Source: an uncultured Flavobacteriales bacterium
GTDB lineage: Bacteria; Bacteroidota; Bacteroidia; Flavobacteriales; UBA1820
Direction: 5' to 3'
DNA: 64,000 nucleotides
Assembly: GCA_938023515.1 (NCBI GenBank)
Contig: CALJDR010000022.1
Coordinates: 40,348 to 104,347 of the forward strand
Each line of letters starts with the position of its first letter. Within the stretch, counting starts at the first letter, position 1. The notes beneath the pieces are model-generated. The model searched no databases, was not told the DNA's origin, and was given only the letters and a program-made list of their open reading frames with translations. Below are positions 1 through 9,083 of the stretch, piece by piece. Made by a program: the position numbers and the translations under genes.

Positions 1-853
1 CATCGAACAGGAGAAACTTTCCATGCAGCAAAACTTGTTGGAGGCAACGTTGGGCGTGGAGCGTACCCGTCGTAAATACGAGCAAAACGGCGAACTGTAT
101 AAGGAAAAACTGATCGCCCGGGAAGAATACCTGCAATCCAAAGAGGATTACGAACTGTCCCTGCAGAAGAAGGCTCTGTTGCTCGAACGGAGGGAGAGGG
201 ATTCCCTGTATCGGGTAGATCAATTGGCTAAATTGAGGGAGAGCCTGGGCAATATGACCAAAAACATGGAACTCACCCGCCAGCGGATGGAAAACCTGAA
301 TGTCAAATCCCCGATAGACGGCGAACTCGGCCTGTTGGATGCTGTACGCGGCCAGTCGGTGGGCCGGGGCCAGAAGATAGGGCAGATAAACGATTTGTCC
401 GACTATATGGTCCTGGCGATGATAGACGAACATTATATCGACAAAGTGACTACGCACCTCGATGCCTCTTTTGAACGGCAGGGCGCCCGGTATCCGTTAG
501 AAACAAGGAAAGTATATCCCGAAGTGCGAGAAAGTAAATTTCGCACGGACTTGATATTTTCCGGGGAGCGTCCGGAAAATATACGGTTGGGGCAGACTTA
601 TTATATAGACCTGCAATTGGGTGAGTCGTCCCAAGCCGTAATGATTCCCCGAGGGTCGTTCTACCAGGCAACCGGCGGGAATTGGGTGTATGTGGTTTCT
701 CCCGAAGGAGATAAAGCTTACAAGCGGGCTATAAAAATAGGGAGGCAGAATCCTCAGTATTACGAGGTGACCGAAGGGCTTTCGGCCGGAGAGAGGGTTA
801 TTACGTCTTCATATGATTCTTATGGCGGCAACGAAGTATTGGTGCTGAAATAA
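1..853 (+). CDS. HlyD-type periplasmic adaptor of an ABC export cassette (5' end missing)
   Basis: The reading frame is open to the left edge (first full codon at base 2), so the N-terminus, normally a signal peptide or membrane anchor, lies outside the window. The visible part has a long charged helical hairpin over roughly the first 90 residues of the listed region, then the biotinyl-lipoyl-like stretch with VKSPIDGELG, a beta-barrel part and a C-terminal membrane-proximal domain ending near GLSAGERVITSSYD. That order is standard for membrane fusion proteins of MacA/HlyD type. Such proteins sit in the periplasm and join an inner-membrane pump to an outer-membrane channel. The next three genes encode two FtsX/MacB-type permeases and an ATPase at short spacing, so the adaptor very likely serves that ABC transporter. 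A TolC-like channel gene is not visible and may lie upstream. The substrate is unknown. Confidence 0.88.
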   Translation, partial: IEQEKLSMQQNLLEATLGVERTRRKYEQNGELYKEKLIAREEYLQSKEDYELSLQKKALLLERRERDSLYRVDQLAKLRESLGNMTKNMELTRQRMENLNVKSPIDGELGLLDAVRGQSVGRGQKIGQINDLSDYMVLAMIDEHYIDKVTTHLDASFERQGARYPLETRKVYPEVRESKFRTDLIFSGERPENIRLGQTYYIDLQLGESSQAVMIPRGSFYQATGGNWVYVVSPEGDKAYKRAIKIGRQNPQYYEVTEGLSAGERVITSSYDSYGGNEVLVLK

Positions 854-872
854 AACACCTTTTTACCATACT

Positions 873-3224
873 ATGAAGCAATTCGTTTATACGGTTCGGT
901 ATCTGCTGGCTAATAAAGCGGGTAACTTGGTCAAAATAGTATCCCTTACTTTGGGCCTGGCGCTGGGATTGGTGATATTTTCCCAGGTGGCTTTCGAGCG
1001 GTCCTATGAGAAATTCTATCCGGATGCGGAGCGGATATGCCGGATACGTATGGAGTACCTGGATCTTCAACAGGGCAAAGCAGGGGAAAAAGAAGGGCCG
1101 CAGGATTCTTATGCGGATGGTTATTATATTTTTCACCCGGCGGCACAGGCTTTGGTGGACAATGTGCCCGAGGTCGAAGCCGGTACGGTGGTGGAAATGA
1201 CCGGGAAATCCGATCTTTTCCGGCAGGACGGAGCCCGGTTCCCCGGAAACGCGATCCTGCGGACCGATTCCTCTTTCTTCAAGTTTTTCCAAATAGAGGT
1301 CATCAGCGGCGATCCGGGCAGGGATATGGTACAGAATACGGTCTACCTGTCGCAGGGATTGGCCCGGCGGGTATTCGGGGCAACGGATCCGGTCGGACAA
1401 GTTTTGCATAACAGCAATAAGGAAGCCTATACGGTTGCCGGAGTGTATAAAGATTTGCCTCGGAATACCCACTTGGAAGCCGATGCGATCCTCCCGCCCT
1501 CCACAGGGGGAAAAGAATGGAAAGGTTACCAGGGATATCATGGCTACGTGCGTCTGGCACAGGGTGCCGATCCCGAAGAGGTCGCCGGCAAATTCGCTAT
1601 GGCACTCGATCGTTCGGGCGTGCTGAAAGAGATCCAGGACCGTTCGAAAACGAAAGTCGTATTTACTCTCGATCCTTTGATAGAAAGCCATATGGCGGTG
1701 CCAGGGGTATCGTCCCGGAATATACTGCTGGCGGTACTGGGCTTTTGCCTGCTTTTGGCTGCGGTGCTGAACTATGTGCTTGTGTCGGTATCTTCGCTTT
1801 CTGCACGCAGTCGAACGTTGGCCGTACATAAATGCAATGGAGCCCGCTCGTGGGATGTCTTCCGGATGTTCATGTACGAGACGGGAATTTTGACCGTGGT
1901 TTCATGCCTGCTGGCAATACTGTTGATAGCCGGCGGCCGGCAGTGGATACAAACCGTAACGGGGCAGCCCTTATTTGCTCTCTTTTCTTTGGGAAATCTC
2001 TGGGTGGCCGCAATCGTCCTGTTGTGTGTATGGTTGGTTGCAGGGGTGATACCCGGGATCGTTTTCTCATCGGTGGGCGTGATGTCCGCATTCCGCAGCA
2101 ATGTTTCTTCCGGGCGGATGCGGTGGAAGACGCTGCTGCTTTTCCTCCAATTCACGGCGGCTACATTCTTGTTGGCGTTCCTTTTGATCATTATCCGTCA
2201 GTACGATTTCATGCTTACCCGGGATATGGGCTACAGGTATGAAAACCTGGTGTATATCGAAACTGCGCATATGTCCCGCCAACAGGCGGCTACAATTAAG
2301 GAAGAGCTCAAAAAGCTCCCGTGTGTCGAAGGGGTTTCCGTTATCGGGCTTTCCACGCCGCTGGACTCCGGCCTGGGTTGGGAGTTTTACGACGACTCCG
2401 GGGAAAACAGGGTGCTGTGGGCCGATATCGAATATGCCGACGAGGATTATCTGGATGTGATGGGAATCGAGCTGTTGGCCGGTAAGAATTTCGAGCCGGG
2501 GAGCCCTCAAAACCATTTGTTGCTCAATGAATCGGCCGTACGGAAAATCGGATGGACAGACAATCCGGTCGGAAAAACCCTTGAAAACTATTACGTGGTG
2601 GACGGCGTGGTAAAGGATTTCCAGATAGGTACGCTGCATGCCGGGCAGGGAGCCCGTCCGGTGGTGATTTCCAGCGCTTTCTGGAGTGGAGTGGGCTATA
2701 TCATGGTCGAACTGTCGCAAGTGAATGCCGCTGCGATCGAACAGGTACGGGAGGCAACCAATAAGGTAGTGCCGGATAAAATATTCAATATTGTTTCCTA
2801 TAAGGAGGAACTGGGAAGCCGTTATCGCCAGGAGCTCCTGTTCCGCGACAGCGTAGGGGCCGTATCCCTTTTCACGGTATTCATTACGTTGATGGGCCTT
2901 ATCGGGTATATCGGTTACGAGATGCACCGTCGCCGCAAAGAGATTGCCCTGCGCAAGATCAACGGGGCGACGTTAAAGGATGTATTGTCCCGGGTTACGA
3001 TGGGGATAGGGTTTATTTCCTTTTTAGGGGTTTTATTGGGACTTTGTGGGACCTACTATGCGGCGGGGGTATGGCTCACCCGGTTCGAGTATAGGGCTCC
3101 GGTTTCCCCGTGGCTGTTTGTGGCTTGCGGTTTGACTGTATTGGCGGTCATTGCCGCCACTGTGGTCCTGAAAGCCTGGAAATCGGCAAATGAAAATCCT
3201 GTAAAGGCGATTAAATCGGAATAA
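873..3224 (+). CDS. ABC transporter permease, MacB/FtsX type (first of a tandem pair)
   Basis: This 783-residue inner-membrane protein has the layout of large Bacteroidota FtsX-family permeases. A transmembrane segment near residues 20-40 (LTLGLALGLVIF) is followed by a large MacB-type periplasmic domain, a cluster of hydrophobic helices near 285-400, a second periplasmic domain, and a final helix set after about residue 665. The motif RRRKEIALRKINGA before the last helices is the usual FtsX-domain cytoplasmic loop. It starts 19 bases after the adaptor gene and is followed after 22 bases by a paralogue with nearly the same N-terminus (MKQF[VI]YT, LTLGLALGLVIFSQVAFERS). The pair looks like a tandem duplication and may form a heterodimeric permease. 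MacB-like pumps export peptides, lipids or drugs by mechanotransmission; which applies here cannot be told. Confidence 0.9.
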   Translation: MKQFVYTVRYLLANKAGNLVKIVSLTLGLALGLVIFSQVAFERSYEKFYPDAERICRIRMEYLDLQQGKAGEKEGPQDSYADGYYIFHPAAQALVDNVPEVEAGTVVEMTGKSDLFRQDGARFPGNAILRTDSSFFKFFQIEVISGDPGRDMVQNTVYLSQGLARRVFGATDPVGQVLHNSNKEAYTVAGVYKDLPRNTHLEADAILPPSTGGKEWKGYQGYHGYVRLAQGADPEEVAGKFAMALDRSGVLKEIQDRSKTKVVFTLDPLIESHMAVPGVSSRNILLAVLGFCLLLAAVLNYVLVSVSSLSARSRTLAVHKCNGARSWDVFRMFMYETGILTVVSCLLAILLIAGGRQWIQTVTGQPLFALFSLGNLWVAAIVLLCVWLVAGVIPGIVFSSVGVMSAFRSNVSSGRMRWKTLLLFLQFTAATFLLAFLLIIIRQYDFMLTRDMGYRYENLVYIETAHMSRQQAATIKEELKKLPCVEGVSVIGLSTPLDSGLGWEFYDDSGENRVLWADIEYADEDYLDVMGIELLAGKNFEPGSPQNHLLLNESAVRKIGWTDNPVGKTLENYYVVDGVVKDFQIGTLHAGQGARPVVISSAFWSGVGYIMVELSQVNAAAIEQVREATNKVVPDKIFNIVSYKEELGSRYRQELLFRDSVGAVSLFTVFITLMGLIGYIGYEMHRRRKEIALRKINGATLKDVLSRVTMGIGFISFLGVLLGLCGTYYAAGVWLTRFEYRAPVSPWLFVACGLTVLAVIAATVVLKAWKSANENPVKAIKSE

Positions 3225-3246
3225 TACATATTATAATCACTATATC

Positions 3247-5646
3247 ATGAAGCAATTTATTTACACGCTCAGGTACCTGGCAAAGGCGAAGAGTACCAAC
3301 CTGATCAAGGTCCTGTCCCTTACCTTGGGGTTGGCCCTGGGGCTGGTGATCTTTTCCCAGGTAGCTTTCGAAAGGTCATACGATTCTTTCTTCAAAGATT
3401 CGGACCGACTTTACCGGGTGAAAGCCCAGTTTATCGACCATAATCAACCGGAGGAAAACGCCGCTTCGGACGATTCCGGCGGAAAAGGGGACGGAACGGT
3501 TACTTATTATGGGGTGTTCTATCCTACGGTACAGACGATGTTGGACAATTTTCCCGAAGTGGAGGACGGCGCTACGATCTCCTATCTTACCGGCACCGAC
3601 CGGCGGAACTATTACCGGGAGGACGGGATGGAGGAGTTTCAGTCCAACCTGGTCTATGCCGATTCGTCCTTTTTCCGGGTGATGGGCCTGGAAGTGCTCC
3701 GGGGCGATCCGGCGAAAGACTTTGTCGAGCCGCTGAAGGTGTTCATTTCCGATGATTTCGCCAAGCGGTTTTTCGGCGGTCAGGACCCTATAGGGAAGGC
3801 CCTTTACAACAACAATAAATACGGCTATGTCGTGGCGGGGGTATTCAAGAAACTGCCCTATAATTCCCATCTGGATTTCGATGTGATCATGTCCAGGGCT
3901 ACTCCGTCGGCCACCTGGGGTAGGGGAGACAACTATTTCGGATATGTCCGGCTGAAACCGGGCGCCGATCCGGAAGCGGTACAGAGTAAATTTGCCGACT
4001 ATATCCGTCAAAGCGGAGTACTCAAAGCTGCCGAGGATAGAGGATATGAGTTCAAATATACCTTAGAACCTATAACCGAGGGGCATATCGGGCAGGAGGA
4101 CGTAAAGGATAAAACCCTGTTGCTTTCCGTGGTGGGGTTGTGCCTGCTGCTGACGTCCGTACTGAACTATGTGCTCATATCGGTGTCCACGCTCTCTTCG
4201 CGCAGCCGGACGCTGGCTGTCTATAAATGCAATGGGGCCAAGCCGGGGGATATATTCCGGATGTTCATGTACGAAACGGCGGTGCTGACCCTTGTATCTA
4301 CCGCCCTGGCCGCATTGTTGATATTTGTCTTCCGGGGAAGGGTGGAAATGCTCGCCGGACAGCCGGTTTCGGCCTTGTTCGCCGTTTCCAACCTTTGGAT
4401 GGCAGGAGTGGTGTTGCTGGTAGTCTGGATCGTGGCAGGCGTGATACCCGGTTGGGTTTTCTCCCGGGTGAGCGTGATGAAGGCCTTCCGGTCTACCTCT
4501 TCTGCCGGGAGAATGTGGTGGAAGAGTATCCTGTTGTTCCTACAGTTGGTGGCGGCTTCTTTTATCCTGACGTTCCTGGCGGTGATCATCCGGCAGTACA
4601 GCTATATGACGACTAAGGATCTGGGATATAAATACGAGAACGTGGTTTATATATGGACCCTTTTCACCAATCTGGATGAACAGCAAACCCATACGGTGCG
4701 GGATGAGGTGAAAAAACTACCGTTCGTAGAGAACGTATCTCTGGTAGGGCATGCGATGCCTCTGTTTAATTTTTACGGGCAGGCACGGATACCTAATGAA
4801 AACCAGGAAACGATATTTACTCCTTATATCGAGAGAGCCGATGAAAATTACCTGGACGTGCTGGGGATCAAACTCGAAGCCGGGGAAAATCTGGCTCCCG
4901 ACTCTCCTATGGAGCAGGTGCTTATCAACCAGGAGGCTGTCCGTCAGTTAGGATGGCTGGACAATCCTATCGGCCAAACCCTCGGCCAGACACCGCTTAC
5001 AGTACGGGGTGTGGTAGGGGACTTCCATATCGGCAGCGTGCTTGAAAATCCCGTTCCGCAGCCAGTGATGATCATGCAACTGATGAAACCGACCGAAAAC
5101 AATCCGTTTGTGGTGGCGTACATCATGATGCGTTTTACCGAAGTGACACCCAAAAACATTGCCCAGCTGCAACAGGCGGTAGCCCGGGTATTGCCCGATA
5201 AGATTGTGAAAATAAAAACGTACAAAGAAGAGTTGCTCAGTCAATACCAAAAGGAATTGATGACCCGCGACAGTATCGGAGTGACGGCTATTTTTACCGC
5301 GCTTATTACCCTGATGGGCCTGATCGGTTATATCAGCTACGAGATGCGTCGCCGCCGAAAGGAAATAGCCCTGCGCAAAGTCAATGGGGCAACAGTGAAA
5401 GAAATACTGGTATTGATCCTATTGAATATATCCGTCGTATCTGTGGCAGGAGTAGCATTTGGTTTGGCTGCGGCATATTATATGGGCGGTAAATGGCTGA
5501 TCAATTTCCCGGACAAGCTCCCGTTTTCCCCGTGGCTGTTCGCAGGGTGTGCACTGGCTATTTGGGTAGTTATCGCGCTGGTGGTGATCCTGCAGTCCTG
5601 GAGCGCCGCGCGGGAAAATCCGGTTAAATCGCTCAAATCCGAATAA
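3247..5646 (+). CDS. ABC transporter permease, MacB/FtsX type (second of a tandem pair)
   Basis: The 799-residue product is a clear paralogue of the permease just upstream. It has the same order: N-terminal membrane helix, MacB-like periplasmic domain, central helices, second periplasmic domain, and a C-terminal FtsX helix bundle introduced by RRRRKEIALRKVNGAT. The two differ most in the periplasmic domains, for example in the acidic insert around residues 60-85 of this copy, and are most alike in the membrane parts and the LAVYKCNGAKPGDIFRMF loop. This is what two halves of one heterodimer would show, with conserved contact to a shared ATPase and diverged periplasmic faces. The gene ends 28 bases before the ATPase gene, so the four genes form one transcription unit. 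Substrate unknown. Confidence 0.9.
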   Translation: MKQFIYTLRYLAKAKSTNLIKVLSLTLGLALGLVIFSQVAFERSYDSFFKDSDRLYRVKAQFIDHNQPEENAASDDSGGKGDGTVTYYGVFYPTVQTMLDNFPEVEDGATISYLTGTDRRNYYREDGMEEFQSNLVYADSSFFRVMGLEVLRGDPAKDFVEPLKVFISDDFAKRFFGGQDPIGKALYNNNKYGYVVAGVFKKLPYNSHLDFDVIMSRATPSATWGRGDNYFGYVRLKPGADPEAVQSKFADYIRQSGVLKAAEDRGYEFKYTLEPITEGHIGQEDVKDKTLLLSVVGLCLLLTSVLNYVLISVSTLSSRSRTLAVYKCNGAKPGDIFRMFMYETAVLTLVSTALAALLIFVFRGRVEMLAGQPVSALFAVSNLWMAGVVLLVVWIVAGVIPGWVFSRVSVMKAFRSTSSAGRMWWKSILLFLQLVAASFILTFLAVIIRQYSYMTTKDLGYKYENVVYIWTLFTNLDEQQTHTVRDEVKKLPFVENVSLVGHAMPLFNFYGQARIPNENQETIFTPYIERADENYLDVLGIKLEAGENLAPDSPMEQVLINQEAVRQLGWLDNPIGQTLGQTPLTVRGVVGDFHIGSVLENPVPQPVMIMQLMKPTENNPFVVAYIMMRFTEVTPKNIAQLQQAVARVLPDKIVKIKTYKEELLSQYQKELMTRDSIGVTAIFTALITLMGLIGYISYEMRRRRKEIALRKVNGATVKEILVLILLNISVVSVAGVAFGLAAAYYMGGKWLINFPDKLPFSPWLFAGCALAIWVVIALVVILQSWSAARENPVKSLKSE

Positions 5647-5674
5647 AATATAAAATCATAAAAAACAAACGACA

Positions 5675-6355
5675 ATGATTAAAATAGAAAACCTTTCGAA
5701 AAGTTTCCGCACGGAAGAAATAGAAACCATCGCACTGGACAAGGTATCCATCGAAGTGAAAGATGGGGAATTCGTAGCCATCATGGGCCCTTCGGGGTGC
5801 GGGAAATCCACCCTGCTCAATATCCTGGGATTGCTCGACAATCCGACGGGCGGAAAATATTACTTCATGGATAAAGAGGTGGGCGGCCTGAAAGAAAAAG
5901 ACCGTACCAATTTCCGCAAGGGAAATATCGGTTTCGTATTCCAGAGCTTCAACCTGATCGACGAGCTCAACGTATACGAAAATGTCGAGCTCCCGCTGAT
6001 CTATCTCAAGATAAAAGCCTCCGATCGCAAAAAGAAAGTGATGGATATTCTTAAACGCATGGGGGTATCCCATCGGGCCAGCCATTTCCCCCAGCAGCTT
6101 TCCGGAGGACAGCAGCAGCGTGTGGCCATTGCCCGTGCGGTAGTCGCAGGGCCGAAACTCATCCTGGCGGACGAGCCGACCGGTAACCTCGACTCCAAGA
6201 ACGGAGAGGAGGTAATGGCGCTTCTGTCCGAGCTCAACCGCGAAGGAACCACGATCGTGATGGTGACGCACTCCCAGCACGATGCTTCGATCGCACACCG
6301 CGTGATCAACCTATTCGACGGCCATGTGGTGGCCCAGGTGAATGATATGTTATAG
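5675..6355 (+). CDS. ABC transporter ATP-binding protein, MacB/LolD type
   Basis: This 226-residue protein carries a complete ABC ATPase: Walker A GPSGCGKST at 38-46, Q-loop Gln90 (FVFQSFNLI), signature LSGGQ at 142-146, Walker B LILADEP at 162-168 and switch His199 (VTHSQ). The short single-domain form and the extended A-loop region match the LolD/MacB/FtsE group, which powers permeases like the two encoded immediately upstream. It is the last gene of the cassette. A hairpin at 6383-6417 about 28 bases past the stop likely ends the transcript. The protein works on the cytoplasmic side of the inner membrane. The family assignment is firm; the exported substrate is not. Confidence 0.94.
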   Translation: MIKIENLSKSFRTEEIETIALDKVSIEVKDGEFVAIMGPSGCGKSTLLNILGLLDNPTGGKYYFMDKEVGGLKEKDRTNFRKGNIGFVFQSFNLIDELNVYENVELPLIYLKIKASDRKKKVMDILKRMGVSHRASHFPQQLSGGQQQRVAIARAVVAGPKLILADEPTGNLDSKNGEEVMALLSELNREGTTIVMVTHSQHDASIAHRVINLFDGHVVAQVNDML

Positions 6356-6382
6356 TGACTGGATTGTTTATTGTTACTTTTG

Positions 6383-6417
6383 TACCGCGGGGGGATTTAT
6401 TCCTCTCGCGGTATTTT
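6383..6417 (+). terminator. Terminator of the ABC export cassette
   Basis: TACCGCG pairs with CGCGGTA across a 17-base loop and is followed by TTTT. It lies 28 bases after the ATPase stop. A TAnnTTTG-like octamer (6375-6382) directly precedes the hairpin, but there is no room for a gene, so a promoter is unlikely here. Confidence 0.55.
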
Positions 6418-6466
6418 AGTTGGCAACCGCTATGAATTGTTTAGCAGGTCGCCGTATGGGGAAAAC

Positions 6467-6503
6467 AAAAAGGCCGCCGGGAAATTTCCCGGCGGCCTTT
6501 TTT
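6467..6503. terminator. Bidirectional terminator between convergent genes
   Basis: AAAAGGCCGCCGGGAAA faces TTTCCCGGCGGCCTTTT as a perfect palindrome, with A and T runs at the two ends. It sits between the plus-strand ABC cassette and the minus-strand hexosaminidase, whose stop is 15 bases away, and can stop transcription from both sides. Confidence 0.85.
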
Positions 6504-6517
6504 ATAAAGAGGATTGC

Positions 6518-9070
6518 TTAGTCTGCTTTGTACTGCGAGGCTACGCTCTTTTTGCCGAAACCGATGGTCACGGCTTTCACGTTGGTCCCTTCCACCGGAA
6601 CGGGGGCCGTCCAAACGGCCGATTTTTCCGAAGGAGCGGAGCCGTCCGTGGTGTAATGTACCGAAGTGCCGGGCACGGAATTGGTCATATAGAGCATACC
6701 GTCTTTGATCTCGATACCGGGGGAAGCTATACGGAAGTTGATGCCTTCTTTTTCCCAGAACGGCATTTCCTTGCGGGCGATCTTGGTCAGGTAAGCGCCC
6801 AGTTCGCGGTTGTAGGCGGCATCGCGCGCCTGTGCCCCTGCGATCAGCGACCAGTCGGGAACAGCATCCCAGGCTCTTTCGGCCAGACCGACGATCTTGG
6901 GGAAGATGTAGTATTGCATCATCTTCTCGCCCTTGATGGTTTCGCTCCAAAGCTGGCCCTGGATCCCACGGATATGCTTCTTGCCCTCTGCCGTCAGGGC
7001 TTCCTTGCGGGTGCCGTTGGCCTTGAAGGGAGCTTTATCCCAATCCAATGCGGCACCGTTCAGGCCGATACGGACAGAGCGGTATACGTCGTAGGGGAGA
7101 ATATCGTACGAATTGCGTTCGTTCACCCAGCCGCCCCAGTAGAGTCCGGGCTCTTCGGCATGTTTGTTGGGGGCAAAGTCGAAATAAAGGTTGGGGGCAT
7201 TGCTCAGGATGATGTCGACTCCGGCATTGGCCAGGTGGTACGGCATCTCCTCGCCGCCCCATTCGCCCACCGTATCCCAGCAATAAGCCGTAAAGCCGGC
7301 TTTCTGGAATTTGGGGTTGATAGCGCCTTTCTTGGTGGCAATCTCCATCCATCCGTAGAACTGGATACCTTTGTCGTCGAGTATCTTTTTCAGGCGTTCG
7401 GTATAGTAGTCGCGCAGATCGGCTGTAGAAGCTACTTTTCCGCTGGCGATCAGCTCATGGCAATTCGGGGAGCCCAGCCAGGAACCGCGGGGCACTTCGT
7501 CCCCTCCGGTTTGGAGGGCAACCAGCGGCACGCCGGCTTCTTGGTACATGGCCTGAAGTTCGGTCACTACCTTGTCCATAAAGCGATATACGCCTTCATT
7601 GGCCACGCACATTACGTTGTCCTGAAAGGCCTGGGGAGAAGAGTATTTGGAAGTATCGGCCGGGTCGTGCAGCAAGTACTCGGTGGCCTTTTCCATATCG
7701 GAATCTTTGTATTTCTCGTAGCGGTGCTTCATCGAGTAGATAGCGGCACGGGCGTGTCCCGGGGTTTCGATCTCGGGAATAACTTCGATGTGCAGCTTCT
7801 GTGCGTATTTGAGCAGATCGATGAACTGCTGGCGGGTGAAATAGCCGTTACCGTAGGAGGTGGGGTCGTCGGCAAACGGGCCGGAACCGTAAGAGGGATG
7901 GAGCATATCCTTTTCGTCCAGCGTATGACCGCGGCGGGCGCCGAAGGTGGTGAGTTCCGGAATGCCGGGTATCTCCAGGCGCCATGCTTCGTCGTCGTTG
8001 AAATGGAAATGGAAGCGGTTCAGCTTGTAGTAAGCCATCATATCGAGCAAGCGCTCGACAGCTTCTACAGTCTGGAAATTGCGGGCAATATCCAGGTGCA
8101 TACCACGGTATTCGAGGTCCGGATAGTCGCTTATCACGACTCCGGGGGTCTTTATGGGCAGGTCCGAAGAGCCCAGGATGCTGCGCAGGGTCTGGATACC
8201 GTAGAAGACACCGGCCGGCGAAGCGCCTGTAATGGTAGCTCCCTGCGGAGCGAGGGTCAGGTTGTAGCTTTCGCTGTTTTTCCAGGCGGCGGATTTGTCC
8301 ACGGCCAGGTTGATGCGGTAGGCGCTGCTGTCGGATGCGATCTCGGCGCCGAAGTCGCTCTTCAGTTTTTCAGTCAGGAACGCCGATTCGTTTTCGAGGC
8401 CTTCCCCGGCGGATACCGCCACTTTCTTCCCGATAGTTACCGTATCGGCCGTTTCCGCCCCTTGTTTTACGGTCGGGATGATATCGAGCGATTTAAGGGG
8501 AATGTCCAGCACGAGGTCTTTATCCTGATTGTACTGGAACTGGCCGTAAGGGTAGGGGTATTTATCCCATTTGTTACGCAGAGCAGAAGTGGCTGGGTCG
8601 AACGGGGCTACTTTCACCGGGTCCATTTTCTGGGGGGTGAGTTCCTTGCCCTGGTCGTCGCACGGTACGAAGTACATGCCCAGCGGCGCTTCTATCTCCT
8701 TGCTGGAGGAGCCACGGAAGAGGATAGTCACTTTCAGCGAATCCCCGGGAGCCAGCGTCTCGAAATATTCGGTGGGGTATAGACGATAGAAATCGGCGAT
8801 AACTTTTTCGGCCTTCACCTGCGAGGAGTCCGAATGCAGGGGAACGCGCGGGAACTGGTTGTAATACATCACCCATTTGTTGTCCAACGGCTTGTCCGAA
8901 GTGTTGTAAATGGTGAAAACCGTTTTGTAATAGGCGCTGTCAGGCCCCTGCATATTGCCTTCCATGGCCCAGGAGACTTCTACAGGCGCCTTTTCCACGC
9001 CCTGCTTTTTGGCGGAGCATCCCAGGGCCAGTGCGGCCGCTATGGATAATAAGAATAGTCTTTTAAGCAT
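6518..9070 (-). CDS. Lipoprotein beta-N-acetylhexosaminidase, GH20 (chitobiase-like, four domains)
   Basis: The 850-residue product starts with a lipoprotein signal (ALALGC, acylated Cys18), so it is probably an outer-membrane or surface lipoprotein. Domain order follows chitobiase: an N-terminal carbohydrate-binding-like domain (about 30-180), a GH20b alpha/beta domain (about 185-310), the GH20 catalytic barrel (about 320-760, beginning YRGMHLDIARNF), and a C-terminal sandwich near 775-850 with YTTDGSAPSEKSA. The catalytic pair is Asp524-Glu525 in QTGGDEVPRG; Asp polarises the substrate acetamido group and Glu is the acid. It removes terminal GlcNAc or GalNAc from glycans. It ends a minus-strand group after gldE and a TPR gene, 13 bases downstream of the latter. 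With the nagB genes and the second GH20 of this window it supports amino-sugar scavenging. Confidence 0.93.
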   Translation of the reverse strand: MLKRLFLLSIAAALALGCSAKKQGVEKAPVEVSWAMEGNMQGPDSAYYKTVFTIYNTSDKPLDNKWVMYYNQFPRVPLHSDSSQVKAEKVIADFYRLYPTEYFETLAPGDSLKVTILFRGSSSKEIEAPLGMYFVPCDDQGKELTPQKMDPVKVAPFDPATSALRNKWDKYPYPYGQFQYNQDKDLVLDIPLKSLDIIPTVKQGAETADTVTIGKKVAVSAGEGLENESAFLTEKLKSDFGAEIASDSSAYRINLAVDKSAAWKNSESYNLTLAPQGATITGASPAGVFYGIQTLRSILGSSDLPIKTPGVVISDYPDLEYRGMHLDIARNFQTVEAVERLLDMMAYYKLNRFHFHFNDDEAWRLEIPGIPELTTFGARRGHTLDEKDMLHPSYGSGPFADDPTSYGNGYFTRQQFIDLLKYAQKLHIEVIPEIETPGHARAAIYSMKHRYEKYKDSDMEKATEYLLHDPADTSKYSSPQAFQDNVMCVANEGVYRFMDKVVTELQAMYQEAGVPLVALQTGGDEVPRGSWLGSPNCHELIASGKVASTADLRDYYTERLKKILDDKGIQFYGWMEIATKKGAINPKFQKAGFTAYCWDTVGEWGGEEMPYHLANAGVDIILSNAPNLYFDFAPNKHAEEPGLYWGGWVNERNSYDILPYDVYRSVRIGLNGAALDWDKAPFKANGTRKEALTAEGKKHIRGIQGQLWSETIKGEKMMQYYIFPKIVGLAERAWDAVPDWSLIAGAQARDAAYNRELGAYLTKIARKEMPFWEKEGINFRIASPGIEIKDGMLYMTNSVPGTSVHYTTDGSAPSEKSAVWTAPVPVEGTNVKAVTIGFGKKSVASQYKAD

Positions 9071-9083
9071 AGATAATATGATT

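Noticed and set aside
6375..6417. Promoter box followed by a hairpin, a possible small RNA
   Set aside because: The transcript would be only about 30 bases; the hairpin is better explained as the terminator of the ABC cassette.
6371..8782. An 803-codon open frame on the plus strand
   Set aside because: It lies antisense to the GH20 lipoprotein gene, which has a full set of domains and catalytic residues; the plus frame has no recognisable protein features.
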